Below the pieces are notes generated by a model. It saw only the letters and a list, made by a program, of their open reading frames with translations. It had not been told where the DNA came from and did no database searches. Of a DNA stretch of 14,880 nucleotides, positions 1-7,021 are shown piece after piece. Numbering within the stretch: position 1 is the stretch's first letter; every line of letters begins with the position of its first letter. The translations under genes and the position numbers were made by a program. Source of the DNA: SIG622 sp045652245. GTDB lineage: Bacteria > Bacillota > Clostridia > Oscillospirales > CAG-382. The DNA lies in the NCBI GenBank assembly GCA_045652245.1, contig JAZRTY010000029.1, forward strand, positions 1 through 14,880, read 5' to 3'.

Positions 1-63
1 TTAAAGTTTTTTGCCGAGCTTTTTTTCAAAAAAGCTCGCAGGGGTGCAGGGGACGGAGTCCCT
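1..63 (-). repeat. 3'-end hairpin repeat R1 (copy 1), after parA
   Basis: Read in the parA direction, this copy shows hairpin A (GGGAC-TCC-GTCCC, 50-62), then a C-rich spacer, then hairpin B with an 11-bp stem ending in T and A runs (15-38), then the conserved tail GCAAAAAACTTTAA (1-14). The same order follows the M23, spoIIP, gdhA, pckG and SLH genes. The window ends before any hairpin C (terminator) could be seen. Confidence 0.7.
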
Positions 64-75
64 TGCAAAAGACGG

Positions 76-870
76 TCAGAATTTGGCAATAAGCTCCTTG
101 GCGATTTCGATATAGGCAGCAGAGCCTTTAGAGTACTTATCATAGAAGTATGCCGGCATACCGTAGCTTGGCGCTTCCGAGAGCTTTACGTTTCTCGGAA
201 CGGGAGTTTTGAAGAGCTTACCCGGGAAATGGCGCTTGATTTCTTCAAGTACCTGAAGTGAGAGATTAAGTCTTCCGTCAAACATAGTAACAATAACTCC
301 AAGCAGGTCAAGGTCGGAATTATAAAGTCTTTTAACCTTTCCGATAGTCATAGTAAGCTGTGATAGTCCCTCAAGAGCATAATATTCACACTGCATCGGT
401 ACAATTACACTGTCGGCAGCAGTCAGAGCATTGATTGTAAGAAGTCCGAGCGACGGCGGGCAGTCGATAAAGACAAAATCGTACTTGTCGCGAACTGCAT
501 CCAATGCACTTCTGAGCTTATATTCGCGTTCGGGAATTTCAACAAGCTCAATTTCGGCACCTGCAAGAGCAATATTTGACGGCATAACATCAAGATTCGG
601 ATATTTTGTACTTTTGATAATTTCGGAAGAAGCAGACAGGTCAACAAGCACATCATAAACAGACAGCGTGTTCTTTTTGCTTATCCCTACCCCGCTTGTT
701 GTATTTCCCTGTGGGTCAAGGTCGACAAGCAGAGTCTTTTTGCCGAGCATCGCCACGCTTGCTGCAAGATTTACAGCCGAGGTGGTCTTGCCGACACCGC
801 CCTTCTGGTTTGCAAGGGCAATAATCTGGCATTTTGTTTGTAGTTCCTGAATTTTGTTTTCGGTTTTCAC
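76..870 (-). CDS. parA: ParA/Soj chromosome-partitioning ATPase
   Basis: A 264-residue ParA/Soj ATPase that works with ParB bound at parS to segregate origins. The deviant Walker A motif KGGVGKTT is at residues 23-30, the A' motif LLVDLDPQGN at 47-56, and Walker B FVFIDCPPSLG at 132-142. The segment VPRNVKLSEAPSYG (224-237) is typical of Soj proteins and their DNA-binding face. Length matches chromosomal ParA, with no N-terminal HTH as in plasmid ParA. The start is GTG; an in-frame TAG two codons upstream (874-876) rules out an earlier start. No good Shine-Dalgarno lies at normal distance; a strong one lies 28 nt upstream beyond a hairpin. Two perfect parS sites in the neighbouring divergent gene support a chromosomal par locus. 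parB is not in the window and may lie just left of base 1. Certain as to family. Confidence 0.96.
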   Translation of the reverse strand: MKTENKIQELQTKCQIIALANQKGGVGKTTSAVNLAASVAMLGKKTLLVDLDPQGNTTSGVGISKKNTLSVYDVLVDLSASSEIIKSTKYPNLDVMPSNIALAGAEIELVEIPEREYKLRSALDAVRDKYDFVFIDCPPSLGLLTINALTAADSVIVPMQCEYYALEGLSQLTMTIGKVKRLYNSDLDLLGVIVTMFDGRLNLSLQVLEEIKRHFPGKLFKTPVPRNVKLSEAPSYGMPAYFYDKYSKGSAAYIEIAKELIAKF

Positions 871-905
871 TTTCTATATGTAGGAAGCTTTCGCTTCTCT
901 CCTCC
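871..905 (-). promoter_or_regulatory. parA ribosome-binding region with intervening hairpin
   Basis: In the parA sense the leader has a strong Shine-Dalgarno GGAGGAGA (898-905), then a perfect 5-bp hairpin with a GNRA loop, GAAGC-GAAA-GCTTC (884-897), then 13 nt to the GTG start. The linear spacing of 28 nt is far too long; folding of the hairpin would shorten it to about 13 nt. The sequence is direct; the role in initiation is inferred. Confidence 0.5.
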
Positions 906-943
906 GCGTTTTTATATTTTAAATGGAATTTTCGTAAATAAAA

Positions 944-965
944 GGTGTATCACACAGTATACACC
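944..965 (-). promoter_or_regulatory. Inverted repeat in parA leader
   Basis: A perfect 7-bp inverted repeat, GGTGTAT / ATACACC with an 8-nt spacer, lies about 30 nt downstream of the predicted parA transcription start. In the parA direction it is followed by TTTTATTT. It could be an operator palindrome or a weak attenuator hairpin; the sequence does not decide. Confidence 0.4.
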
Positions 966-1001
966 GAGTTTGTATATTTGAAATCACAGATTTACATACG
1001 T

Positions 1002-1030
1002 ATTATACCACAAAATTGACAAAAAGTCAA
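1002..1030 (-). promoter_or_regulatory. Sigma-A promoter of parA
   Basis: Minus strand: -35 TTGACT (1025-1030), 17-bp spacer, -10 TATAAT (1002-1007). This is near consensus and predicts a start near 995 and a leader of about 125 nt before the GTG codon. Confidence 0.8.
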
Positions 1031-1248
1031 TCAAAAAAACATCTGCCGTTTTCTCTGTCTTTGACAAGAATACACACGAAATGTAGACAGAGCAAAACGG
1101 AATTATCAACATTTTGTGGCATTTTTGATTTTTTCGGTCCGAAAGACGTAAAATCTCTTTTTATATCGAAAAAAATTCTACGTTTTGAACAAAAAAACGT
1201 GCCGTTGTCCCTTGTATAAAAAGTTACCAATAATTAAACTGCTTTTAC
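1031..1248. other. AT-rich spacer, no gene seen
   Basis: AT-rich DNA between the divergent parA and M23 promoters. Short open frames on both strands lack a ribosome-binding site and recognisable protein features. I see no RNA gene here. Confidence 0.5.
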
Positions 1249-1277
1249 TTGATTTTAATGAAAAAATAGGGTAAAAT
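1249..1277 (+). promoter_or_regulatory. Probable promoter of the M23 peptidase gene
   Basis: -35 TTGATT (1249-1254), 17-bp spacer, -10 TAAAAT (1272-1277). A perfect 9-bp inverted repeat AAAATACTT / AAGTATTTT (1273-1281 and 1290-1298) overlaps the -10 and the predicted start and could be an operator. A second TATAAT at 1302-1307 lacks a good -35. The leader to the chosen start at 1535 would be about 250 nt. Confidence 0.55.
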
Positions 1278-1534
1278 ACTTATTTATGGAAGTATTTTGA
1301 ATATAATATAAGAGAAATCAGCGAAAAAACGCAAAAGGCAGGAATGCTTCGTTTTAGTGTTTTTGGTGTAATCTTCACAGAAAACGTAAAATATAAGTGT
1401 CTACAATTGTGTATAAAGACGAAAGTTTATTAAACAGCAATAAAATATCACATAAAAGTTCAAAAACTTCCAAAAACCAAGACTTTGCGATAAAATTAAC
1501 AAATCGCTATAGAACACCCGAAAGGAGTAATGTG

Positions 1535-3493
1535 ATGCCTGCAAAGAAAAGCAGCATTAAGCCTAAAGTGGCAAAAAATGTTTCACGTGAAACATTCCCG
1601 AAAAGCCGATATAAAACAGGCTTCGTCATGAATGCAGAAGCGATAAAGATTGAAGAAGAAAGCCGAGATGTTATAAACGCTAACGCAGATGTAAACGGCG
1701 ACGGAAGAACGGGCTTCGGCGAGCTTTACCGACATTTCAGAAATAATGAGCTTGGCAAAGCAGACAGCCTTTATAATGCCCTGTTTATAGTTGCGCAGGA
1801 AAATATCGCTTATGACGTAAAGGTTAAGCAGAGATATAAATTTTTGTTCAGGCATCCGACGGGCTGGTTCCGGAAGGACGAGGAGCACCTGATAGCCCGT
1901 GGAATCTGGCACTATGTTTTTGGGCTTTTGCTGAAGGTTCCGATGTTTTTGCTTTCCTTGTCGTTGTTGCCGTCGAAAATCAGACGCTTCTTTACGAGGG
2001 CATCCGAGGGCTTTGACAGTGCCGTTTATTCCGGCGAAGCCTTCGGCGGTACTATTAAAAGATTCGGCAGTCTGCTTCTGGTGGTTGTCTTTGCGCTTCT
2101 TACCTGCTCGTATATTAAGTACGACAACAGCGCAGTTGTGACCTATGAGTTTTATATAGACGGAGAAAAGCTCGGTTATGTCAAGGACTCGGAAACTTAT
2201 TTTTCGGCGCTTGAGCTTGCCGAGGAAAGTCTTTCCAATAAGCTGGGTGTAAAATACAAGGTACCGGATGACGGCTCTATTAAATATAAGGTTGCTATGG
2301 TACGCAATCCCGGATATGTTTCCGAGTTTGAAATCGAAAAGGCGATAATCGATTCAACTACCGAAAAATATCTTGCTACCGGATACGGGCTTTATATTGA
2401 TGAAACCCTTGTGGCGGTAAGCGGCAGCAGAATGATAACCGACAGGATAATCAGCGACACGCTGGAGTTCTACAACGAGCTTTATTCGGGAACCAAAAAT
2501 GCAAATCAGCTGTTATCCTTCTCGAACAGCGTTACCGTTGCAGAGGTGACGGTGCCGAAAAAAATGATAAAAACCGAGGACGAAATACGTGAAAAGCTCG
2601 GTCTTGGCGCTCTTTCTCAGGTCAGCGACCTGCTTCTTCAGGATAAATCGCTCGATAATCTGCAATTGCTGGATAACGGCTTGCCTGTTATTGAAACAAT
2701 CACTACCGACGATATTATAAGCAATCTGCCGGAGGACACTGTATATTACAAGGAAAGCATAACCGACGACGCAACGCAGGGTGCTGGGACCGGTGTTGAG
2801 GCAGAGGATGCGGTAAACCAAGAAGATGACATAGCCATCCTTGCTCTTAAAACGACGTCGATACGTACCTTTAATGAAATTATGCCGTGTGAAGTGGAAT
2901 ATATTTTCGACGATACCATACTTGAGGGCAGAAAAATAGTAGAAATCGCCGGTGTTGACGGAATCAAACGTGCGACCTATGAAATTTCCTATGTAAATGA
3001 CGAGGAAATAAGTCGTGAGCTTAAAGAAGAGGTTGTAATACGTGCATCAAAACCGAAAAGGGTGAAGGTGGGAACAAGAAAGCCGACTGAGCAGGAGCTT
3101 GAAACAAGCCCGACAGGAACCTTTATAAAACCCTGCGAGGGAACAACAACCTCGGCGTTTTCCGGAAGAACTCTCTTCGGAAACTATGAATTTCACGGGG
3201 CGTTGGATATATCCAACAATATCGGTACGCCGATTTACGCCACAGACGGTGGTGAGGTTGTGTATGTCGGCTGGAACGGAACCTACGGAAAATGCATAAT
3301 TATTGACCACGGTGATGGAATGGAATCGCTTTATGCGCACCTGAATTCCTATGATGTTACGCTTGGTGACAGAGTGGGGCAGGGTTGGAAAATTGCAAAT
3401 ATGGGTTCAACCGGCAGAGTTACAGGGCCGCATCTTCACTTTGAAATACGTGTCGACGGCGTAAAGCAAGACCCCCAGGATTATCTTGAATAA
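1535..3493 (+). CDS. Membrane-anchored M23 metallopeptidase with G5 domain
   Basis: A 652-residue envelope protein, probably a peptidoglycan endopeptidase. I chose the ATG at 1535 because AAAGGAG (1521-1527) sits 7 nt before it. The frame is open back to a GTG at 1397 (698 residues), but that has no clear Shine-Dalgarno. Residues 52-63 (DVNGDGRTGFGE) match a canonical EF-hand calcium loop. A hydrophobic stretch at 128-146 and a clear membrane segment at about 177-193 follow, so the N-terminus is probably cytoplasmic. The middle region is mixed alpha/beta without a named motif; residues about 430-512 resemble a G5 domain. The C-terminus (530-652) is an M23 (LytM-type) domain with HxxxD (H554, D558), H602 and HLHFE (H633, H635), so the zinc site is complete. 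A parS site lies inside codons 15-20 and another just after the stop. It is transcribed divergently from parA. The substrate is inferred. Confidence 0.9.
   Translation: MPAKKSSIKPKVAKNVSRETFPKSRYKTGFVMNAEAIKIEEESRDVINANADVNGDGRTGFGELYRHFRNNELGKADSLYNALFIVAQENIAYDVKVKQRYKFLFRHPTGWFRKDEEHLIARGIWHYVFGLLLKVPMFLLSLSLLPSKIRRFFTRASEGFDSAVYSGEAFGGTIKRFGSLLLVVVFALLTCSYIKYDNSAVVTYEFYIDGEKLGYVKDSETYFSALELAEESLSNKLGVKYKVPDDGSIKYKVAMVRNPGYVSEFEIEKAIIDSTTEKYLATGYGLYIDETLVAVSGSRMITDRIISDTLEFYNELYSGTKNANQLLSFSNSVTVAEVTVPKKMIKTEDEIREKLGLGALSQVSDLLLQDKSLDNLQLLDNGLPVIETITTDDIISNLPEDTVYYKESITDDATQGAGTGVEAEDAVNQEDDIAILALKTTSIRTFNEIMPCEVEYIFDDTILEGRKIVEIAGVDGIKRATYEISYVNDEEISRELKEEVVIRASKPKRVKVGTRKPTEQELETSPTGTFIKPCEGTTTSAFSGRTLFGNYEFHGALDISNNIGTPIYATDGGEVVYVGWNGTYGKCIIIDHGDGMESLYAHLNSYDVTLGDRVGQGWKIANMGSTGRVTGPHLHFEIRVDGVKQDPQDYLE
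1579..1594. other. parS site 1 (within the M23 gene)
   Basis: TGTTTCACGTGAAACA, a perfect 16-bp palindrome matching the bacterial chromosomal parS consensus bound by ParB/Spo0J. It lies in coding sequence and is read as NVSRETF, a peptide that often marks a translated parS. Confidence 0.93.
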
Positions 3494-3509
3494 TGTTTCA
3501 CGTGAAACA
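3494..3509. other. parS site 2 (after the M23 stop codon)
   Basis: A second identical TGTTTCACGTGAAACA starts at the base after the TAA stop, 1915 bp from the first site. In the 3'-end repeat that follows, it takes the place that a GC-rich hairpin holds in the other copies, and its last two bases also start the stem of hairpin B. Confidence 0.93.
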
Positions 3510-3589
3510 TACTTTTTTCGAGAAAAAAGTATGCAAAAAAGCTTTAACACTTAAAAACTCGTATGCCAAACAACGGCATACGAGTTTTT
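3508..3589 (+). terminator. Terminator of the M23 gene (R1 copy 2)
   Basis: Hairpin B (stem CATACTTTTTT / AAAAAAGTATG, 3508-3518 and 3523-3533) is followed by GCAAAAAAGCTTTAAC and a perfect 15-bp hairpin C (3553-3567 / 3575-3589) that ends in TTTTT. The A-tract at the 5' side means it could also stop transcription from the other strand. The loop is AAACAAC. Confidence 0.85.
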
Positions 3590-3670
3590 CTGGCTTGATG
3601 GGCAAGTTCTGCACAAGGAAAAATAGTGATTTGCGATATTTTGGTGCTTGTGTTATATAGCGAAAAAACA

Positions 3671-3722
3671 AAAGCTTTAATATTCAAAAACCCTTGTGTC
3701 AAACTCCGACACAAGGGTTTTC
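3671..3722 (+). terminator. Second terminator-like hairpin with conserved loop
   Basis: AAAGCTTTAA (3671-3680) is followed by a perfect 14-bp stem (3687-3700 / 3708-3721) with loop AAACTCC and a T run inside the 3' arm. It has the same flanks and loop as the terminators at 3553-3589 and 6331-6367 but a wholly different stem sequence. Hairpins A and B are missing. Confidence 0.65.
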
Positions 3723-3860
3723 TGGCGATTAGCCTCCCATTTCTTGCGGGAGGCGGACCGTCGAAGACGGTGGAGGGATTGTAATCAAAATATAATTTCC
3801 CAAAACAGTCCGGCGTGGTTTTTTAAATTAGTCACTAATAACTCGGAGTTCTTTCTACAA
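3723..3860. repeat. Degenerate hairpin-repeat fragments
   Basis: Contains GCCTCCC / GGGAGGC (3731-3754 region), then ACCGTC-GAA-GACGGT, the two-hairpin layout also seen at 11581-11625. A half-site AACAGTCCGGCGTG (about 3803-3816) equals the right arm of the gdhA terminator, but its left arm is missing. No gene is visible. Confidence 0.5.
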
Positions 3861-4064
3861 TGCGAGGCGTCAATTCGTAGAATTGACCGAGCCAAAGTTG
3901 ATTGCGAGAAAGAAAAATACTAAAATTTATGAGAATAACGTACGGAAAAAGGGTTTGTCAAGGGAAAAAGCCTTTTCCCTTGACTTGGGCTCTTTTTGAT
4001 TACTTTTTCCAGCTCTATGGTGGGAAAAAGTAATAGGGTGGTGCAGGAGGGTGTAACCCTCCGC
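3861..4064 (+). repeat. Intergenic repeat R2, copy A
   Basis: Begins TGCGAGGCGTC with a small hairpin GTCAATTC / GAATTGAC, then GGGTTTGTCAAGGGAAAAAG, a hairpin built on TCAAGGG / CCCTTGA, a hairpin built on ATTACTTTTTCC / GGAAAAAGTAAT-like arms, and a final hairpin GGAGGGT-GTA-ACCCTCC. It aligns along most of its length with 9249-9452 and partly with 11782-11894. No protein is encoded. Confidence 0.75.
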
Positions 4065-4227
4065 AACAAGGGGGGCAACGCCCCTTACAAAATAGCATAA
4101 AGTTGGAATTAGGGGATGGAATCCCCTGCATAAAAAAGAACGGGCGACTAATAGTAGTCCCTACGAAATGAATTGACAACTGCGTTGTCGTCGTAGGGCA
4201 TAGGGTTACTCCTGCCGTTTTATATAC
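4065..4227. repeat. Short hairpin-repeat mosaic
   Basis: Successive small palindromes without coding content: GGGGATGGAATCCCC (about 4113-4127), GGGCGACT / AGTCCC (about 4143-4161), and GACAAC-TGC-GTTGTC next to GTAGGG, the same unit as at 7568-7582. The flanking ATGAATT linker is also present. Confidence 0.5.
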
Positions 4228-4256
4228 AAAAAACACCCCCGATTTTATGGGGGTGT
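4228..4256 (-). terminator. Terminator of the SLOG-family gene
   Basis: In the minus direction a perfect 8-bp stem ACACCCCC / GGGGGTGT (4233-4256) with an 8-nt loop is followed by TTTTTT (4228-4233). It lies 24 nt after the stop codon of the gene ending at 4280. Confidence 0.85.
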
Positions 4257-4279
4257 CAAATGGAAAATCCGGTATTACA

Positions 4280-4804
4280 TTAAAAATTCACATTTAATTT
4301 TTCGGAGTCTACCGAGCCTGACGGCAGAAAATACACGTGTTTCTTGCGTTTCAAAGCATACCGAACCGTGTTAACCGTTCCGCCGGAGGTCTTGTTGCAG
4401 AAAGCAATACAGTATGAGCTGTTATTCACCATAGCTTCGTTCCTGTCCTGCATACAGCGGCGGTGGTATTTTTCACTGATGTAGGTTATCGAATCAGCTC
4501 CGTCAATAGTCTGAGTGTGCAGCTTCTTTTCGATATAGGTCTCGCCTCTGGCACCGTGTTTATATGGCAAAAAGATATGAAGTCGAACGGTTGCATCGGG
4601 GTTTTCTCTCTTTTTTATAAGAACAACTGCTGCGGCAAGGGTATCATAACCGCTTGCACCGCCACATATATAATCGGTATAACCGTTATCTATCAGCTCC
4701 TGTACCTTTTCCTTTGTTTCATCCTTGATTGCCTGGTACAGCTCGGTTGGTATTTCACGGTTGCCGGTAAAGCAGCAGGTTTTTGCGATATTAAAGTTCA
4801 GCAA
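4280..4804 (-). CDS. SLOG-superfamily protein (DUF1273/YpsA-YoqJ-like)
   Basis: A 174-residue soluble protein resembling the DUF1273 (YpsA/YoqJ) branch of the SLOG Rossmann superfamily, whose members are thought to bind nucleotides or related ligands; the exact function is unknown. Visible motifs are FTGNR near the N-terminus (12-16, the family's usual FTGHR with Asn for His), the glycine-rich GGASGYDTLAA (48-58), RNEAMV (121-126) and GGTVNTV (141-147). The start is TTG at 4802-4804, fixed by AGAGGTG 7 nt upstream (4812-4818); the next codon is CTG. It is a single-gene unit with its own promoter 32 nt upstream and terminator 24 nt downstream, divergent from spoIIP. An alternative reading is a DprA/LOG-like relative, but the motif set fits DUF1273 better. 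Confidence 0.85.
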   Translation of the reverse strand: MLNFNIAKTCCFTGNREIPTELYQAIKDETKEKVQELIDNGYTDYICGGASGYDTLAAAVVLIKKRENPDATVRLHIFLPYKHGARGETYIEKKLHTQTIDGADSITYISEKYHRRCMQDRNEAMVNNSSYCIAFCNKTSGGTVNTVRYALKRKKHVYFLPSGSVDSEKLNVNF

Positions 4805-4835
4805 GGACGTTCACCTCTTTTTGTTTAGTAAAAAT

Positions 4836-4864
4836 ATTATAGTACATTTTTATTAAAAAGTCTA
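4836..4864 (-). promoter_or_regulatory. Sigma-A promoter of the SLOG-family gene
   Basis: Minus strand: -35 TAGACT (4859-4864), 17-bp spacer, -10 TATAAT (4836-4841). The predicted start near 4829 leaves a leader of about 25 nt that contains the Shine-Dalgarno. Confidence 0.75.
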
Positions 4865-4949
4865 CACTAAAATTTGAATAATGTAATATCCGATGCCTTT
4901 TTTGAATAAATTTTATATATAAAACTAAAATTGAAAGGAATTTTTAAAA

Positions 4950-6263
4950 ATGGCATATATAAAATTTTGCGTAAACGAAAAGCTCTCGGGCAGTAAAATC
5001 GAACGCCTGACACAGGACTATCCCGAATATATTATGACAAGAAGCATAGCAGAAACGGTAGGGAGCAAGGAGCTTCCGGCTGTTTCCGGGCAGGAGTTTC
5101 CAAAAACAAAAGAAGAGACTAAGATATACGCAAAAAACTACAAACGGGTACTGTCGATAGCCTGTGGTGCAATTGTGTTGCTTTTTGGAATTTTTGCGAT
5201 AAAAACCGAGCTTCCGGGCGAGTTTACAGGGGTTTTCGAGGAACTATATGAGAATATCGGTAAGGGTTACGAATGGGTATATGATATAGTAACCGAAAAA
5301 AGCAAAGGAACTTCTGATGAAGAGATATTTGAAAAAACTCACGTTCAAAGCGAATATATAGCTTTGCCGGAAGTAGAGCAAAGCGAAGAAGAAATAACTG
5401 AAAACAGCTTTTTCGGAAGTATGATTGAAAAATCAACGGCAAACTTCCCCGAAGAAACGACACAAACGCAGGTGTTCTCGGAGCAGAATTACGGGGATAT
5501 GCAAACGGCAGTTATGGCGATGAATCTGTCGCGGGGAAGTGACAAGGTTTACAGCTCTAACGAAACAAAGCTCAATCTTGACACAGAAGCACTTGCCCGG
5601 TCACAATATCCTATAAGAGCAGAGCTTACGCAAGAGCCTCTTGTGCTGATACTTCACACTCACGGAACAGAGTGTTATATCGACAGCACACCCGACGGAC
5701 AGGTGCGTTCAACAGATACGAGCAAAAATGTTGTAAGAGTTGGAAGTGAGCTTGCCACAATTCTGAATGATTTTGGAATACCAACAATACACAGCCAAAC
5801 AATGCACGACGAGCTTTCCTATATAACGGCGTATAACAGCTCAAAAAAAGAGGCACAGGAGTATCTTGCTGCCTTTCCGAGTATAAAATACATAATTGAC
5901 CTGCACAGAGACGCTCTTCCCGATAGTGGCACCAGCAGGGTTAAAGGCGTTTGTAAGCAGGGCGGCGAAGATACGGCACAGCTGATGTTTGTTGTCGGCA
6001 CAAACGCAGGTGGCGGAAATCACCCGAATTATCTTGAAAATCTCACGGTAACGTCACATATCCAGGCAGAGATGAATTCTCTTTATCCGGGACTTGCAAG
6101 ACCTATTAATGTTCGGAATGTTATTTTTAACCAGAACATATGTTCCGGAAGTTTCATATTAGAGGTAGGCAGCGATGCGAATACGCTTGAGGAAGCGTTG
6201 TCGGCAATAGAGCTGTTCGGCAGAGCCTTTGCAGGTGTGGTGCTTGAAAATAGTGTGATTTAA
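4950..6263 (+). CDS. spoIIP: Stage II sporulation protein P (SpoIIP)
   Basis: A 437-residue SpoIIP, the membrane-anchored amidase/endopeptidase that, with SpoIID and SpoIIM, drives septal peptidoglycan thinning and engulfment. Residues 1-64 are hydrophilic, then one membrane segment (about 66-84) puts the rest outside the cytoplasm. A Glu/Thr-rich linker (about 115-215) leads to the catalytic domain (about 228-435). Its motifs are ILHTHGTE (234-241; H236, H238), DLHRDA (317-322; H319) and ILEVGSDANT (403-412; E405), consistent with the zinc site of the family. ATG at 4950 is preceded by AAAGGA. The cytoplasmic N-terminal stretch before the membrane segment seems rather long. I found no convincing sigma-A promoter in the 145-bp upstream gap; a sigma-E promoter would be expected from the family but is not obvious. 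The presence of this gene implies an endospore former or a recent descendant of one. Confidence 0.94.
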   Translation: MAYIKFCVNEKLSGSKIERLTQDYPEYIMTRSIAETVGSKELPAVSGQEFPKTKEETKIYAKNYKRVLSIACGAIVLLFGIFAIKTELPGEFTGVFEELYENIGKGYEWVYDIVTEKSKGTSDEEIFEKTHVQSEYIALPEVEQSEEEITENSFFGSMIEKSTANFPEETTQTQVFSEQNYGDMQTAVMAMNLSRGSDKVYSSNETKLNLDTEALARSQYPIRAELTQEPLVLILHTHGTECYIDSTPDGQVRSTDTSKNVVRVGSELATILNDFGIPTIHSQTMHDELSYITAYNSSKKEAQEYLAAFPSIKYIIDLHRDALPDSGTSRVKGVCKQGGEDTAQLMFVVGTNAGGGNHPNYLENLTVTSHIQAEMNSLYPGLARPINVRNVIFNQNICSGSFILEVGSDANTLEEALSAIELFGRAFAGVVLENSVI

Positions 6264-6264
6264 C

Positions 6265-6367
6265 GTGGGGTTACTCACCCCACACCCTCGGTCGCTTTTT
6301 GAAAAAAGCGACGCAAAAACTTTAACACTTAAAAACCGAGAGGTCAAACTCCGACCTCTCGGTTTTT
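6265..6367 (+). terminator. spoIIP terminator, R1 copy 3
   Basis: Directly after the stop: hairpin A GTGGGG-TTACTCA-CCCCAC (6265-6283), CACCCTCG, hairpin B GTCGCTTTTT / AAAAAGCGAC (6291-6312), GCAAAAACTTTAAC, and a perfect 15-bp hairpin C (6331-6345 / 6353-6367) with loop AAACTCC and a terminal TTTTT. Confidence 0.88.
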
Positions 6368-6780
6368 GGGGCTTGTTATTGTAGTACGACACGGGGAAGA
6401 TAGAAATTTGCGTTATTTTGGATCAATTGTTATTTTTATTCCACTTCGTGAAACAGTCCGGCGTGATTTTTGTTTATAGCCTTCTCCGTCGGGGGAAGGT
6501 GGGTATTGCGTAGCAAAACACGGATGAGGGGGAAAAGAAGAAACAATGATTTGTGATTTACCCCTCATCAGTCTCGCTGCGGCTCGGTCCGACTCGGCTC
6601 AAGCACGAAGTTTAACAACATCAAATATCAGTTTCAATTGCTTCGTGCCGAAAATCCGTTCGATTTTCAAGGAGCTTTTTTGAAAATTGACGGCTGTCAT
6701 TCACTACTTCGTCGCCACTTCGTTACCCCCAAGGGGAAGCCTTTAAGAACCCCAAAATTTTTTGTCCCTAAATTGACAAA
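6368..6780. repeat. Degenerate repeat mosaic, no gene
   Basis: 6370-6425 aligns loosely with 3591-3645, so the spoIIP and M23 tail repeats extend beyond their terminators. Further on are an AACAGTCCGGCGTG half-site (about 6453-6466), a CTTCTCC / GGGAAGG unit near 6480-6500, the inverse unit starting ACCCCTCAT near 6560, and GCACGAAG / CTTCGTGC arms (6603-6610 / 6643-6650) separated by about 30 nt. I see no coding sequence. Confidence 0.5.
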
Positions 6781-6846
6781 ATCATACAATGAATTCAATT
6801 AAAAACGGATTTTTTAAAGTGTGTAGCAACCTTTGAAACAGAGTAT

Positions 6847-7015
6847 AAAAAAGTGCATCAACAAAAGTTGATGCACGAAAAATGCACAACTCCGTTTGCT
6901 GCGACACAAATCTCGACATCTCATACAAGTATGCGAAAATAGAGCATGCATTTTTACCAAAAGATAAAAAATACACACTTATATGAGAAATGTCAAATAT
7001 TAAGATTTATGTCGC
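6847..7015 (-). ncRNA. Candidate structured small RNA with own promoter and terminator
   Basis: A predicted 169-nt minus-strand RNA. The -10 TATAAT ends at 7022, so transcription should start near G7015. The 5' end GCGACATAAAT (7015-7005) pairs over 11 bp with ATTTGTGTCGC (6911-6901), with one G-U. Inside it, GACA (6994-6991) pairs with TGTC (6918-6915), and TCTCATATAAG (6988-6978) pairs over 11 bp with CTTGTATGAGA (6929-6919), again with one G-U. The result is a long rod with a large apical region. AAAAATGCA (6955-6947) can pair either with the upstream arm at 6967-6976 or with TGCATTTTT (6886-6878), so two folds compete. The RNA ends in a perfect 10-bp hairpin GTGCATCAAC / GTTGATGCAC (6853-6876) followed by six T (6852-6847). 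I do not recognise the family. The rod recalls 6S RNA, but the pairing of the ends does not fit it closely. A 64-codon frame over it reads through the terminator and is probably not coding. Confidence 0.65.
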
Positions 7016-7021
7016 AAATAT

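Noticed and set aside
1397..1534. N-terminal extension of the M23 protein from the GTG at 1397
   Set aside because: No convincing Shine-Dalgarno there, whereas AAAGGAG at ideal spacing precedes the in-frame ATG at 1535. The extension is not excluded by a stop codon, so this rests on the ribosome-binding site alone.
3861..4227. Insertion sequence or its remnant
   Set aside because: No transposase-like frame, terminal inverted repeats or target duplications could be recognised; the copies look like non-coding hairpin repeats.
4463..4828. 121-codon plus-strand frame across the SLOG-family gene
   Set aside because: Antisense to a gene with family motifs, promoter, Shine-Dalgarno and terminator; no ribosome-binding site of its own.
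6782..6976. 64-codon minus-strand frame over the small RNA
   Set aside because: It starts with GTG without a Shine-Dalgarno, reads through the terminator hairpin and its T run, and has no recognisable protein features.
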